Origin: Stutzerimonas stutzeri
GTDB taxonomy: Bacteria > Pseudomonadota > Gammaproteobacteria > Pseudomonadales > Pseudomonadaceae
Length of the DNA: 64,000 bases
Assembly (NCBI RefSeq): GCF_019090095.1
Contig: NZ_JAGQFP010000001.1
Location: forward strand, 1,550,001 to 1,614,000
Direction: 5' to 3'
Part shown: piece after piece, positions 25,887 to 34,819 of the stretch
Layout: every line of letters begins with the position of its first letter
Numbering within the stretch: the stretch's first letter is position 1
Notes under the pieces: generated by a model
The model's database searches: none
Seen by the model: the letters and a program-made list of their open reading frames with translations, nothing else
Told to the model about the DNA's origin: nothing
Position numbers and translations under genes: made by a program

Positions 25887-27602
25887 TCAGCGTGCGGCGA
25901 TATGCGCGACCAGCAGCTGCACGCTTTCACGACCGCGGTACTCGTTGACGTCCAGCTTGTAGGCCAGATCGGCCCAGCGCACGGTGGGATTGGGCCAGAG
26001 GTCGCGATCGATATTGAAGGCAATGCCATCGAGCGTCAGCGAGCCACATTCGCTCTTGAGCACCAGCTTCAGGTGCCGCTCGCCCACCAGGCGCTGCTGC
26101 ACCAACTGGAACACGCCATGGAACACCGGCTCGGGGAAATGCTGACCCCAGGGACCGGCGTTGCGCAGCGCCTTGGCCAGCTCGAGATGGAACTCCTCGA
26201 TGCTCAGCTGGCCGTCGGTGAGCAACCGCCCGGTCAGGTCGTCCTCGCACAGCTGGCGCCGAACTTCGGCATCGAACGCCGCCGCAAAGGCGCCGAAATT
26301 CTCCTGCGGCAACGACAACCCCGCCGCCATCGCATGGCCACCGAACTTGCTGATCAAACCGGGATGGCGCGCTGCCACGGCGTCCAGCGCATCTCGGATG
26401 TGGAAGCCCGGCACCGAACGCGCCGAGCCTTTCAACAGGCCGTCTCCTGCATCGGCAAAGGCAATCGTCGGCCGGTGGTAACGCTCCTTGAGACGCGACG
26501 CGAGAATGCCGATCACGCCCTGGTGCCAGTCCGGCTCGAACAGGCAGAGGCCGAACGGCATGTCTTCGATCGGCAGATCCTTGAGCTGGGCCAGCGCCTC
26601 GCGCTGCATGCCCTGCTCGATGCCCTTGCGGTCCTGATTCAGCTGATCGAGCTGCATGGCCATATCCCGCGCCAACGCTTCGTCTTCGCACAGCAGGCAC
26701 TCGATGCCCAGCGCCATGTCGTCGAGCCGCCCGGCCGCGTTCAGCCGCGGGCCGAGAATGAAGCCGAGATCCGTCGAGGTGATACGCCGATGATCACGCC
26801 CGGCCACGTCCAGAATCGCCCGCAAGCCCGGTCGCGCCCGACCGGCACGGATCCGCGCCAGACCCTGGTGCACGAGGATACGGTTGTTGGCGTCCAGCGG
26901 CACCACGTCGGCGACGCTGCCCAGCGCCACCAGATCGAGCAGCTCGGCCAGGTTCGGTTCCGCCCAGCCCTGCCGGCTGAACCAACCCCTGTCACGCAGC
27001 GCGGCGCGCAAGGCCAGCAATACGTAGAAGATCACCCCGACACCGGCGATGCATTTGCTTGGGAAAGCGCACTCCGGCTGATTCGGATTGACGATGGCAT
27101 CCGCGGCGGGCAATTCCGGGCCCGGCAGGTGGTGGTCGGTGACCAGCACCTTGAGCCCAGCGGCCTTGGCCGCCGCCACGCCATCAACGCTGGAGATGCC
27201 GTTGTCCACGGTAACCAGCAGATCGGGCTGACGCTCGAGGGCCACGGCAACGATTTCAGGCGTCAGGCCATAGCCGTACTCGAAGCGATTGGGTACCAGG
27301 TAATCCACGTGCGCCGCGCCCAGCTGACGCAGGCCCAGCACGCCCACGGTGCTCGCCGTCGCGCCGTCGGCATCGAAGTCACCAACGAACAGGATGCGCT
27401 GGCGGGTTTCGATTGCCTCGACCAGCAGTGCCACCGCACCGTCGATCCCCTTGAGCTGGCCGTACGGGATCAAGCGTGCCAACCCCTTGTCCAGCTCGCT
27501 GGCCGACTGCACACCGCGGGCCGCGTACAGACGTGTCAGCAGGGGCGGCAGGTCGCCCAGGTCGGGGAGCTGTTCGGGCAACGGGCGGGGTTCAATGCGC
27601 AT
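25887..27602 (-). CDS. recJ: Single-stranded-DNA-specific 5'-3' exonuclease RecJ
   Basis: A 571-residue DHH-family exonuclease that acts in recombination and mismatch repair. Motif I is LFVGDFDADGATAS (near residue 72-84), the DHH motif is VLVTDHHLPGP (near 135), and the DHHA1 domain shows KFGGHAMAAGLSLPQ. The C-terminal OB fold follows to VQLLVAHIAAR. Length and order match the family. The start at 27602 begins MRIEPRPLPEQ; the longer frame from 27680 adds residues unlike RecJ. It lies close to yaeQ on the same strand, with a decayed gene remnant between them. Confidence 0.96.
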   Translation of the reverse strand: MRIEPRPLPEQLPDLGDLPPLLTRLYAARGVQSASELDKGLARLIPYGQLKGIDGAVALLVEAIETRQRILFVGDFDADGATASTVGVLGLRQLGAAHVDYLVPNRFEYGYGLTPEIVAVALERQPDLLVTVDNGISSVDGVAAAKAAGLKVLVTDHHLPGPELPAADAIVNPNQPECAFPSKCIAGVGVIFYVLLALRAALRDRGWFSRQGWAEPNLAELLDLVALGSVADVVPLDANNRILVHQGLARIRAGRARPGLRAILDVAGRDHRRITSTDLGFILGPRLNAAGRLDDMALGIECLLCEDEALARDMAMQLDQLNQDRKGIEQGMQREALAQLKDLPIEDMPFGLCLFEPDWHQGVIGILASRLKERYHRPTIAFADAGDGLLKGSARSVPGFHIRDALDAVAARHPGLISKFGGHAMAAGLSLPQENFGAFAAAFDAEVRRQLCEDDLTGRLLTDGQLSIEEFHLELAKALRNAGPWGQHFPEPVFHGVFQLVQQRLVGERHLKLVLKSECGSLTLDGIAFNIDRDLWPNPTVRWADLAYKLDVNEYRGRESVQLLVAHIAAR

Positions 27603-27633
27603 TCTGGTGATAATCCGGTTCAGCGTGGGGCAC

Positions 27634-27786
27634 TCAAAGCGACGTCCTGGCGCGTGCGCCCTGATCGTACAGGGCGACATGGCGCAGCATTCCGGCGAGG
27701 ACGTGGACCTTCTCGGGGTCGATATTCAGATTCTCGCAGGACGCGACCAAGCATTCGCGACGGACGAGGGGATTTGGCGTAACCAT
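27634..27786 (-). CDS. Possible small protein upstream of recJ
   Basis: A 50-codon frame (start MVTPNPLVRRECL, end GARARTSL) lies 31 bases upstream of recJ on the same strand. The sequence has a protein-like look (ASCENLNIDPEKVHVLAGMLRHVALYD), and starts at 27786 or 27798 are possible, but no good Shine-Dalgarno is visible and I recognise no family. It may be a short real gene cotranscribed with recJ or chance coding in GC-rich DNA. Confidence 0.3.
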   Translation of the reverse strand: MVTPNPLVRRECLVASCENLNIDPEKVHVLAGMLRHVALYDQGARARTSL

Positions 27787-27948
27787 CTTGCAGACCATGA
27801 CCTGAAGGGGGGCGAAGCATGAAGCCGCCCGGGTACTTCGGGTCGGCAAGCATACAGCAATACAGCTGTCCACGACCCTTAGGAGAGCGAATAACGATAA
27901 GTTGTCGATATTTGATCGTGGAGCGGGCCAGCCGTACCGAGGATCGGT

Positions 27949-28240
27949 ATGAAACGTGTCCTACTCGACTGCGATATCGGCGAGAGCTTCGGTGCCTGGG
28001 CCATGGGCTGGAACCCGAGGTCATGTCGTTTAGCGATTGCGCCAACGCCTCCCGCAGGCTCCGTGTGTCGGGCCCCGCATCATTCGACGTACCGTTACGC
28101 TAGCTGCCCAACATGACATATCCATTGGCGCCCATCCGGCCTATCCCGATCTGGCCGGCTTCGGACGTTACTCCGTTGGCCTGTTGCCCATGGCGGCCAC
28201 AGCGGTCGGTTTGGTGATGTCCTTCAACGCCTTCGTGCGG
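27949..28240 (+). pseudogene. pxpA: Decayed LamB/YcsF family gene (5-oxoprolinase subunit A, pxpA)
   Basis: A GAGGATCGGT ribosome-binding site leads to ATG at 27949 and MKRVLLDCDIGESFGAWAMG, the family N-terminus. The reading then moves to a second frame ([14 protein letters not shown], where intact proteins read like AEVMPFVTSANIACG) and then to a third ([28 protein letters not shown]), the hallmark middle of PxpA. So there are at least two frameshifts, and similarity ends near 28240, about 90 codons into a family of about 250 residues. The other 5-oxoprolinase subunits are absent. The piece lies between recJ and yaeQ, with no transposase nearby. Confidence 0.85.
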
Positions 28241-28294
28241 TTCTGGCAATCATGATCAAGGCCGATCTGCGGGCCTGGACTTCTGGCGAGCGCC

Positions 28295-28837
28295 TCAGCC
28301 GCGCTCGCCGATCAGCCATTCCAGGGGCACTTCGTGCTGGCCACGTTCGTCGGTGATGAACAGCGCACCTTCGCTGATCATGACGCTCCAGCTGATTGCC
28401 CGCGGCAGGTCCTGAGCGACGGTCTCCAGCGCCTCCTGCCCGACCGCTACGACATTGATCTTCTTCAGGCTGCGCACGGTATCCAGCACCTTGGTCTGCC
28501 AGACACGCAGGTTGCCGTAGGCGACCAGGCTGAAACGCTCGGCGCGGCGCGAGCACCAGGTGATTCGCTCGGCATCCGGCTGGCCCACTTCGATCCAGTG
28601 CAGCACGCGATCATCCAGGCTTTTTTCCCAGAGCGCAGGCTCGTCCACGTCAGACAGCCCGCGACCAAACGCCAACTGCTCGTCGTACCAGAGCACATAG
28701 GCAATGAGCCGCGCGGCCAACCGCTCCTCGGTTTCCGAGGGATGCCGAGCGACGGTAAAGCGCAGATCCTGGTAAACGTGGCGATCCAGATCGGTGAGAT
28801 TGATTTCGACTTTGTAAGGCGTGGCTTGCAGGGCCAT
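28295..28837 (-). CDS. yaeQ: YaeQ family protein
   Basis: A 180-residue protein with the full YaeQ pattern: MALQATPYKVEINLTDLDRHVY at the start, RHPSETEERLAARLIAYVLWYDE, WIEVGQPDAERI, SRRAERFSLVAYG and a C-terminal ITDERGQHEVPLEWL. YaeQ has a PD-(D/E)XK nuclease-like fold and was once proposed to suppress loss of RfaH, but its function is not settled. The start at 28837 is the family start. The gene stands alone on the minus strand, divergent from bfd. Confidence 0.92.
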   Translation of the reverse strand: MALQATPYKVEINLTDLDRHVYQDLRFTVARHPSETEERLAARLIAYVLWYDEQLAFGRGLSDVDEPALWEKSLDDRVLHWIEVGQPDAERITWCSRRAERFSLVAYGNLRVWQTKVLDTVRSLKKINVVAVGQEALETVAQDLPRAISWSVMISEGALFITDERGQHEVPLEWLIGERG

Positions 28838-28993
28838 GACGGCTCCAGGCGCGGAAAAGGGAACGCAGTTTAGCGCATCGCACCGTCAGTCATTCATCCG
28901 GCAGGGACGGCGGCTATAGGACTTGCTCTATAGCTCGCTTGTCGCCTCCCGAGGGCTAAACGGTCGCCGCGAGCATCCCGACGAACGATCTTT

Positions 28994-29012
28994 GACAATC
29001 ATTCTCATTCTG
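28994..29012 (+). promoter_or_regulatory. Putative Fur box upstream of bfd
   Basis: GACAATCATTCTCATTCTG lies about 40-60 bases before the bfd start. Its AATCATTCTCATT core matches the usual pseudomonad Fur box half-site pattern (AATNATTCTCATT) well. It predicts iron-dependent repression of bfd, which fits release of iron from bacterioferritin under starvation. The call is by eye; no position matrix was run. Confidence 0.65.
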
Positions 29013-29052
29013 TTTAGCATCTCAACCATCGCAGACCCAACGGGTAGTCCAT

Positions 29053-29271
29053 ATGTACGTGTGTCTTTGCCAAGGTGTTACCGACGGCCAGATCCGTGAA
29101 GCCATTTACGAAGGCTGCTGCAGCTATCGTGAAGTACGCGAGGCCACCGGGGTCGCCAGCCAGTGCGGTAAATGTGCATGCGTTGCCAAGCAAGTGGTCC
29201 GGGAAACCCTGAGCAATGTGCAGAGCGCCCAGGCTTCGCTAGCCCACCCTGCCAGCTTCGTTCCCGCCTGA
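29053..29271 (+). CDS. bfd: Bacterioferritin-associated ferredoxin
   Basis: A 72-residue [2Fe-2S] ferredoxin. Cluster ligands are Cys4, Cys6, Cys38 and Cys41 in MYVCLCQGVTDGQI and ASQCGKCAC, the Bfd spacing. Bfd docks on bacterioferritin and passes electrons through the heme to reduce and mobilise stored iron. A Fur-like box upstream and a rho-independent terminator downstream mark it as an iron-regulated single-gene unit. The bacterioferritin gene follows about 200 bases later, the usual partner arrangement in Pseudomonas. Confidence 0.95.
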   Translation: MYVCLCQGVTDGQIREAIYEGCCSYREVREATGVASQCGKCACVAKQVVRETLSNVQSAQASLAHPASFVPA

Positions 29272-29287
29272 TACAGACAGCTTTTCA

Positions 29288-29312
29288 AAGCCGGGCAATG
29301 CCCGGCTTTTTT
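29288..29312 (+). terminator. Rho-independent terminator after bfd
   Basis: AAGCCGGGC (29288-29296) pairs with GCCCGGCTT (29300-29308) around AAT, followed by a T run to 29312. It lies 17 bases after the bfd stop. Confidence 0.9.
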
Positions 29313-29466
29313 CTGCCTGTAAATCAAAGCCTTGCTATCCAGGCGCGGAACAGACGTATTCTTATTCAGTTTTACCCTTTTGCATTCAATGACTTAGGTT
29401 TGACAGCCCAGGGGTTCATGGCCAGACTGCTTGAATCAACGCATTGATTCGACGCAGGACACCGAC

Positions 29467-29937
29467 ATGAAAGGCGACAAGCTAGTCATTCAGCATCTGA
29501 ACAAAATTCTCGGCAATGAGCTGGTCGCCATCAACCAGTACTTCTTGCATGCACGCATGTATGAAGACTGGGGCCTCGGCAAGCTCGGCAAGCACGAATA
29601 CGATGAATCCATCGATGAGATGAAGCACGCCGACAAACTGATCAAGCGCATCCTTTTTCTCGAAGGCCTGCCGAACCTGCAGGACCTCGGCAAGCTGCTG
29701 ATCGGGGAAAACACGCGTGAGATGCTCGACTGTGACCTCAAGCTCGAACAGGGCGGCGTGCAGGACCTCAAGGTGGCCATCGCCTATTGCGAGAGCGTGG
29801 GCGACTATGGAAGTCGCGAATTGCTGGAGGACATCCTCGAGTCCGAAGAAGAACACATCGACTGGCTGGAAACCCAGTTGAGCCTGATCGACAAGGTCGG
29901 CATGGAGAATTACCTGCAATCGCAGATGGACGATTGA
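29467..29937 (+). CDS. bfr: Bacterioferritin
   Basis: A 156-residue bacterioferritin, which forms a 24-mer iron store. Diiron-centre ligands are seen at Glu18 ([10 protein letters not shown]), Glu51 and His54, and the heme-binding Met is Met52 (IDEMKHAD). Near the C-terminus [14 protein letters not shown] supplies the remaining ligands. The start at 29467 has AGGA upstream; an in-frame ATG at 29431 is too far 5'. It pairs functionally with bfd upstream and corresponds to the heme-containing BfrB type. A strong terminator follows. Confidence 0.95.
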   Translation: MKGDKLVIQHLNKILGNELVAINQYFLHARMYEDWGLGKLGKHEYDESIDEMKHADKLIKRILFLEGLPNLQDLGKLLIGENTREMLDCDLKLEQGGVQDLKVAIAYCESVGDYGSRELLEDILESEEEHIDWLETQLSLIDKVGMENYLQSQMDD

Positions 29938-29954
29938 CGGTCTGTCAGACTTGC

Positions 29955-29980
29955 AAACGGGAGCCAGCGGCTCCCGTTTT
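29955..29980 (+). terminator. Rho-independent terminator after bfr
   Basis: AAACGGGAGCC (29955-29965) pairs with GGCTCCCGTTT (29969-29979) around AGC, with T residues after it. It is 18 bases past the bfr stop. Confidence 0.88.
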
Positions 29981-30054
29981 CGTTTCCAGGCCCCAACAGG
30001 CGCGAATGCCTAGCCAAACGCCAGTGAGCGACATGAGGCCCATGCGCCAGGCAT

Positions 30055-30076
30055 AAAAAACCCGCCGTTAGGCGGG
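30055..30076 (-). terminator. Rho-independent terminator after grxD
   Basis: CCCGCC (30061-30066) and GGCGGG (30071-30076) pair around GTTA, and the A6 at 30055-30060 gives a U tract on the minus strand. It lies 20 bases after the grxD stop. Confidence 0.88.
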
Positions 30077-30096
30077 TTTCAGTCAGCTGATCGCGT

Positions 30097-30423
30097 TCAG
30101 GCGCCGGCTTTCTGCGCGGCTTCCTTGACCAACGGCTGCAGCTCACCTTTCTCGAACATTTCCAGAATGATGTCGCTGCCGCCGACCAACTCACCGTTTA
30201 CCCACAGCTGTGGGAACGTGGGCCAGTTGGCGTACTTCGGCAGGTTGGCGCGAATCTCGGGATTCTGCAGGATGTCGACGTAGGCGAATTTTTCGCCGCA
30301 GCCCATCAGCGCCTGGGTCGCGCGGGCGGAGAAGCCACACTGCGGTGCATTGGGTGAGCCTTTCATGTACAGCAGGACCGGGTTCTTTTCGATCTGCTCT
30401 TTAATGGTTTCGATGATATCCAT
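30097..30423 (-). CDS. grxD: Monothiol glutaredoxin, Grx4 family
   Basis: A 108-residue CGFS-type glutaredoxin. The active-site Cys29 is in APQCGFSARA, preceded by the glutathione-binding LYMKGSPN. WPTFPQLWVNGELVGGSDI holds the cis-Pro and GG motifs. CGFS glutaredoxins bind and transfer [2Fe-2S] clusters rather than acting mainly as disulfide reductants. It is a single-gene unit next to bfd/bfr, in line with an iron-handling neighbourhood, and ends at its own terminator. Confidence 0.95.
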   Translation of the reverse strand: MDIIETIKEQIEKNPVLLYMKGSPNAPQCGFSARATQALMGCGEKFAYVDILQNPEIRANLPKYANWPTFPQLWVNGELVGGSDIILEMFEKGELQPLVKEAAQKAGA

Positions 30424-30694
30424 GGGGCACCTCGGCTAGTCACGGTTGACGCGCATTGTACAGGAACGCCCCCGTAAAGCCGAGCGCAGGGCTAGGCTTT
30501 TCTTGCCTGGCACCGACGCGAGCCCGCTGAATAAGCGCACTTGCGCGGCATCGAGGGCGGATTTGCGCCGGCCAAGACTTTCTGGATAAGATCGCGCCTT
30601 TCCCGTTTCGTCGCCTCCCGTGCGACTCCCGTCGCAGGCCCTTCTTTTCCCGTCGAAAACTTCCGACCTCGATTGCCGTAATAAAGGTGTTGAT

Positions 30695-31615
30695 ATGAGC
30701 GCAAGGCATTTTCTCTCACTGATGGATTGCACGCCCCAGGAGCTAATCGCCCTGGTCCGTCGCGGCATCGAGCTGAAGGATCTGCGCGAGCGCGGCATTC
30801 TGTTCGAGCCGCTGAAGAACCGTGTACTGGGCATGATTTTCGAGAAAGCCTCGACCCGCACACGGCTGTCGTTCGAAGCCGGGATGATTCAGCTCGGCGG
30901 TCAGGCCATCTTTCTGTCGCCACGTGACACGCAGCTGGGTCGCGGTGAGCCGATCGCCGATTCCGCTATCGTGATGTCGAGCATGCTCGACGCCGTCATG
31001 ATCCGCACCTTCGCCCACGCAACGCTCAAGGAATTCGCTGCCCATTCCTCGGTGCCGGTCATCAATGGCTTGTCCGATGACCTTCACCCCTGCCAGCTCA
31101 TGGCCGACATGCAGACCTTCCATGAACAGCGCGGCTCGATCGCCGGCAAGACGGCCGCCTGGATCGGCGATGGCAACAACATGTGCAACTCCTATATAGA
31201 GGCTGCGATTCAGTTCGATTTCCAGCTGCGTGTCGCCTGCCCCGAAGGCTACGAGCCCGACAGCGCCCTGCTCGCGCTGGCCGGCGACCGGGTGCGAGTG
31301 GTACGCGACCCACGCGAGGCGGTCAGCGGCGCGCACCTGGTCACGACCGACGTCTGGGCCTCGATGGGTCAGGAAGACGAGATGGCGGCGCGGATGGCCA
31401 CCTTCCGGCGCTATCAGGTCGATCGCGCCCTGCTCGACCTGGCCGCCGAAGACGTCCTGTTCATGCATTGCCTGCCGGCCCACCGCGGCGAGGAAATCAG
31501 CGAAGACCTGCTCGACGACAAGCGCTCGGTCGCCTGGCAGCAAGCCGAGAACCGTCTGCATGCCCAGAAGGCATTGCTCGAGTTCCTCGTCGAGCCCGCC
31601 TACCACCACGCATGA
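30695..31615 (+). CDS. argF: Ornithine carbamoyltransferase, anabolic
   Basis: A 306-residue carbamoyltransferase that makes citrulline from ornithine and carbamoyl phosphate in arginine synthesis. The carbamoyl-phosphate loop is [12 protein letters not shown] (near residue 48-59) and the ornithine-side loop is [12 protein letters not shown] (near 265); [11 protein letters not shown] is also present. Length and motifs point to the anabolic ArgF rather than catabolic ArcB. The ATG at 30695 follows AAAGGTG by about 7 bases. The stop overlaps the start of the following ABC ATPase gene (ATGA), so the two are translationally coupled. Confidence 0.95.
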   Translation: MSARHFLSLMDCTPQELIALVRRGIELKDLRERGILFEPLKNRVLGMIFEKASTRTRLSFEAGMIQLGGQAIFLSPRDTQLGRGEPIADSAIVMSSMLDAVMIRTFAHATLKEFAAHSSVPVINGLSDDLHPCQLMADMQTFHEQRGSIAGKTAAWIGDGNNMCNSYIEAAIQFDFQLRVACPEGYEPDSALLALAGDRVRVVRDPREAVSGAHLVTTDVWASMGQEDEMAARMATFRRYQVDRALLDLAAEDVLFMHCLPAHRGEEISEDLLDDKRSVAWQQAENRLHAQKALLEFLVEPAYHHA

Positions 31616-32718
31616 CTCACCAAGCGCTGCTGCATCTGCGCAATCTCGATTGCGGCTATGGCGGCCAGAGTGTGGTGCAGAACCTCAACCTGCACCTCAA
31701 TCGCGGCGATATCGGCTGTCTGCTAGGGCCGTCCGGCTGTGGCAAGACCACCACGCTACGCGCCATTGCCGGCTTCGAGCACGTCAATGAAGGCGAAATC
31801 CAGCTGGGTGACGTCGTGCTCTCGCGGCGCGGTTTCACGCTTGCACCGGAGAAGCGCCGGATTGGCATGGTGTTCCAGGATTACGCGCTGTTCCCTCACC
31901 TGACAGTGGCGGAAAACATCGAGTTCGGTATTCGCAAGCAGCCCCATTACCGGCGCATCGTTCAAGAGATGCTCGATCTGGTGCATCTCTCGCCACTGGC
32001 TCAACGCTATCCGCACGAACTGTCCGGCGGTCAGCAGCAACGCGTCGCCCTTGCCCGAGCGCTCGCGCCTGAGCCTGAGCTCCTGCTGCTCGACGAGCCG
32101 TTCTCCAACCTCGACGGAGACCTGCGCCGGCGGCTCAGCCATGAGGTTCGGGAGATACTCAAGGCCCGCGGCACCAGCGCCATTCTGGTCACACACGATC
32201 AGGAAGAGGCGTTCGCCGTCAGCGATCAGGTGGGCGTGTTCAAGGATGGCCGCCTGGAACAGTGGGACACACCCTACAACCTCTATCACGAGCCGCTGAC
32301 GCCGTTCGTGGCATCCTTCATCGGCCAGGGCTATTTCATTCGAGGCCAGTTGATCGACCCTGAAACGGTGCAGACCGAGCTTGGCGTCATTCGCGGCAAC
32401 CGCGCCTACACGATGCCGGCCGGCAGCTCGGTGGATGTCTTGTTGCGCCCGGATGACATCGTCTACTCGCCACAGAGTGCGCTCAAGGCGCTCATTGTCG
32501 GCAAGACCTTCCTGGGTGCTTCAACCTTGTACCGCTTGCAGTTACCCACCGGCAATCAGCTCGAAGGCATCTTCCCGAGCCATGCCGATTACCCAACCGG
32601 ACAGGACGTCGGCATCGCCATCGCCGCCGACCACCTGGTGGTATTTCCTGCCCAGGGCAGTGTCGCCGCCTATGAAAAGCTGCCGGAAGCGGGTGTGCGC
32701 CGCTATAGCAGCGTTTAG
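31612..32718 (+). CDS. Orphan ABC transporter ATP-binding protein (iron/spermidine-putrescine-like)
   Basis: A 368-residue ATPase with Walker [15 protein letters not shown] (near residue 36), Q-loop [11 protein letters not shown], signature LSGGQQQR, Walker [13 protein letters not shown] and H-loop [11 protein letters not shown]-terminal TOBE-like regulatory region (about 235-368) includes [11 protein letters not shown]. It resembles FbpC/PotA-class importer ATPases. No permease or binding protein is beside it, so it must work with subunits encoded elsewhere or have another role. The ATG at 31612 lies in the ATGA overlap with argF; I remember a similar argF-ABC pairing in P. aeruginosa. Confidence 0.9.
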   Translation: MTHQALLHLRNLDCGYGGQSVVQNLNLHLNRGDIGCLLGPSGCGKTTTLRAIAGFEHVNEGEIQLGDVVLSRRGFTLAPEKRRIGMVFQDYALFPHLTVAENIEFGIRKQPHYRRIVQEMLDLVHLSPLAQRYPHELSGGQQQRVALARALAPEPELLLLDEPFSNLDGDLRRRLSHEVREILKARGTSAILVTHDQEEAFAVSDQVGVFKDGRLEQWDTPYNLYHEPLTPFVASFIGQGYFIRGQLIDPETVQTELGVIRGNRAYTMPAGSSVDVLLRPDDIVYSPQSALKALIVGKTFLGASTLYRLQLPTGNQLEGIFPSHADYPTGQDVGIAIAADHLVVFPAQGSVAAYEKLPEAGVRRYSSV

Positions 32719-32738
32719 CCGCTGACCCGAGCCAGCGC

Positions 32739-33275
32739 TTAATTCTCGACCGGACCCTGCGGCTCCCCGCCACCGTTCTTGTCCCGACGGGATCGGAAAA
32801 ACTCGCTCAGTATCTCGCTGCAAGCTGGCGCCATGACGCCACCCTCGACCAGCACGCGATGATTGAGAAAGGGCTGGGAGAAGAACTGGCCACGGCTCAA
32901 CGCCACCCCAGCCTTGGGCTCCGTCGCGCCATAGACCACCCGCTGGATACGTGAATGCACGATCAGGCCCGCGCACATGCTGCACGGTTCCAGCGTCACA
33001 TACAGCGTGCTGCCGGGTAACCGGTAGTTCTGCAATCGCAGCGCGGCATCGCGGATTGCCACCATTTCCGCATGGGCGCTGGGGTCGTGCTGGGAGATCG
33101 GACAGTTGAAACCGCGACCGATGATCTCGCCGTTCTGCACCACCACCGCCCCCACCGGCACTTCGCCCAGCCGGGCGCCTTCGACGGCCAGCGCCAGCGC
33201 CTCACGCATGAATTCCTCGTCACGAGAACGGTCAACGACCATTGGCCTTTTCATACGGGAACGCGCCTCGCCCAT
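32739..33275 (-). CDS. tadA: tRNA-specific adenosine deaminase
   Basis: A deaminase that converts the wobble A34 of tRNA(Arg) to inosine. From the longest start (178 residues) the zinc ligands are His68 in SAHAEMVAI, with the catalytic Glu70, and Cys98/Cys101 in EPCSMC. The core is flanked by EVPVGAVVV and LNHRVLVEGGV. The start is uncertain: ATGs at 33275, 33254 and 33242 are all in frame and the conserved domain begins only at about residue 18. It lies 34 bases downstream of the multicopper oxidase gene on the same strand. Confidence 0.92.
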   Translation of the reverse strand: MGEARSRMKRPMVVDRSRDEEFMREALALAVEGARLGEVPVGAVVVQNGEIIGRGFNCPISQHDPSAHAEMVAIRDAALRLQNYRLPGSTLYVTLEPCSMCAGLIVHSRIQRVVYGATEPKAGVALSRGQFFSQPFLNHRVLVEGGVMAPACSEILSEFFRSRRDKNGGGEPQGPVEN

Positions 33276-33309
33276 GTCATCACCCGCACAGTTCGTCCCG
33301 TCGCCTGCC

Positions 33310-34680
33310 TCATACCACCTCGATCGCAGCCATCAGTCCGGTCTCCATGTGATCGATCACATGGCAGTGGAACATCCACACGCCAGGATTATCGGCGACG
33401 AGGGCAATCCTGGCCGTTTCGTTCTTGCCCAGCAGGTAGGTATCGGTAAACCAGGGATCGATCCGCTTGCGGTTGGATGCGATCACCTTGAAGGTCATGC
33501 CGTGTAGATGGATGGGGTGCTGGTACTGACTGAGGTTACGCAGCTCGAAAATGTAATGCCCGTTCTTCTTCAGGGTAGCGATGGGCCGATCGGCGCAGGT
33601 CTTGTCGTTGATGTCCCAGGCCTGGCCATTCACCTGCCAGAACGTAAACGCTTCGCCCTGCCCCGCATCGCTCGACAGCGTGCCGGCCCATTCGAAGTTG
33701 AAGCGCAGGGTTTCGGCGCGCTCCAGGTCCGGTTCGGCGATCGGATTGGCCGGCAGCGGCGCAGGCCAGCCTCCCTCCACCTCGTTGGTGCTCACCGACT
33801 GCAAGCTGGCCAGGCGCAACGGCCCGTTGCGCAGCGATAGCGCCTGGCCCGCCGGCGGAACCTTCAGCGCCAGGTCGATGCGCATCCCCGGGCCCAGCCA
33901 ATAGCTTTTGCCGAGCGGTCGAGGCGCCACGGGATTGCCGTCGATCGCATAGATGCGCGCCTCGCCGCCGGGAAGGTTCAATCGGTACGTCAGGGTATTA
34001 TCCAGATTGAGAATCCGCAGCCGCACGACTTGGCCAGCAGGCAGCTCCAGCGTCGGCGCGTGTTCGCCATTGACGCTGGAAAGCACGCCCGGTGTGCCGC
34101 CGCGGGCCGCCTCGCGCGGAACACTAAACGCCGTGAAGGCACCCTGCTTGTCGACGTGCCAGCTCTTGAGGCTCAGGGTTCGCTCATGGCGGAAACCACT
34201 CGGTTCACGCTCCTCGACAATCAACGGGCCGACCAGACCGCGGCCCAGTTGCTCGGCGCTGCTGGTGTGCGGGTGATACCAGAAACTGCCCGCGTCAGGC
34301 ACCTGGAAACGGTAGTCGAACGACTCGCCCGGCAGCACCGGCAACTGCGACACATAGGGGACGCCGTCCATGTCCAACGGTAGACGGATGCCGTGCCAGT
34401 GAATGGTCGTGGGCTCCGGCAGATGATTGGTGAAGCGCACCCGCAGCCAATCACCCTGTCGTGCACGCAGTTCCCGGCCGGGGGCCTGCCCGCCGTAACA
34501 CCAGGCAGGCGTCCGGGTACCGGGGATCAGCTCGACATCGGCGGGCGCTGCGATCAGGTCGTAATCGTGAGTGGCTGCATTGGCGGGACGCCCGAGCCAG
34601 TAGCGTACGCCTCCTACGCCTGCGCCAATGGCGCCCAACCCGACCAGCCCGGTGAGTATCTGTCTACGGCTAAACGACAT
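33310..34680 (-). CDS. Multicopper oxidase, Tat-exported
   Basis: A 456-residue periplasmic oxidase. The N-terminus has a twin-arginine signal (SFSRRQILTGLVG followed by a hydrophobic stretch). All four copper-binding motifs are present: HWHG, the FWYHPHT motif, HPIHLHG and HCHVIDHMETG, the last giving the axial Met of the type 1 site. It probably oxidises Cu(I) or small organic substrates with oxygen. The start at 34680 is set by the signal peptide; a longer frame from 34713 lacks sense. It lies 139 bases downstream of the DUF2182/DUF1326 pair on the same strand, which may form one copper-related operon. Confidence 0.92.
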   Translation of the reverse strand: MSFSRRQILTGLVGLGAIGAGVGGVRYWLGRPANAATHDYDLIAAPADVELIPGTRTPAWCYGGQAPGRELRARQGDWLRVRFTNHLPEPTTIHWHGIRLPLDMDGVPYVSQLPVLPGESFDYRFQVPDAGSFWYHPHTSSAEQLGRGLVGPLIVEEREPSGFRHERTLSLKSWHVDKQGAFTAFSVPREAARGGTPGVLSSVNGEHAPTLELPAGQVVRLRILNLDNTLTYRLNLPGGEARIYAIDGNPVAPRPLGKSYWLGPGMRIDLALKVPPAGQALSLRNGPLRLASLQSVSTNEVEGGWPAPLPANPIAEPDLERAETLRFNFEWAGTLSSDAGQGEAFTFWQVNGQAWDINDKTCADRPIATLKKNGHYIFELRNLSQYQHPIHLHGMTFKVIASNRKRIDPWFTDTYLLGKNETARIALVADNPGVWMFHCHVIDHMETGLMAAIEVV

Positions 34681-34819
34681 GATGCCCGGAATCCCTTGCG
34701 TTGAAGACGACACAGTTTCTCATTAACGCTTGGGATTGTGCGACCGTCACGACACCTGAATCCGTGTCCGATGGCCGCAGTTTGGGAAACAGCAGCGGCG
34801 CCGGCCGATTGCGCCACGC

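Noticed and set aside
25902..27782. A 626-codon plus-strand open frame opposite recJ
   Set aside because: The minus strand encodes RecJ with all DHH motifs in order; the antisense frame shows no recognisable domain.
27603..28294. Recent insertion sequence as the cause of the recJ-yaeQ gap content
   Set aside because: No transposase fragment, terminal inverted repeats or target duplication could be seen; only the pxpA remnant is recognisable.
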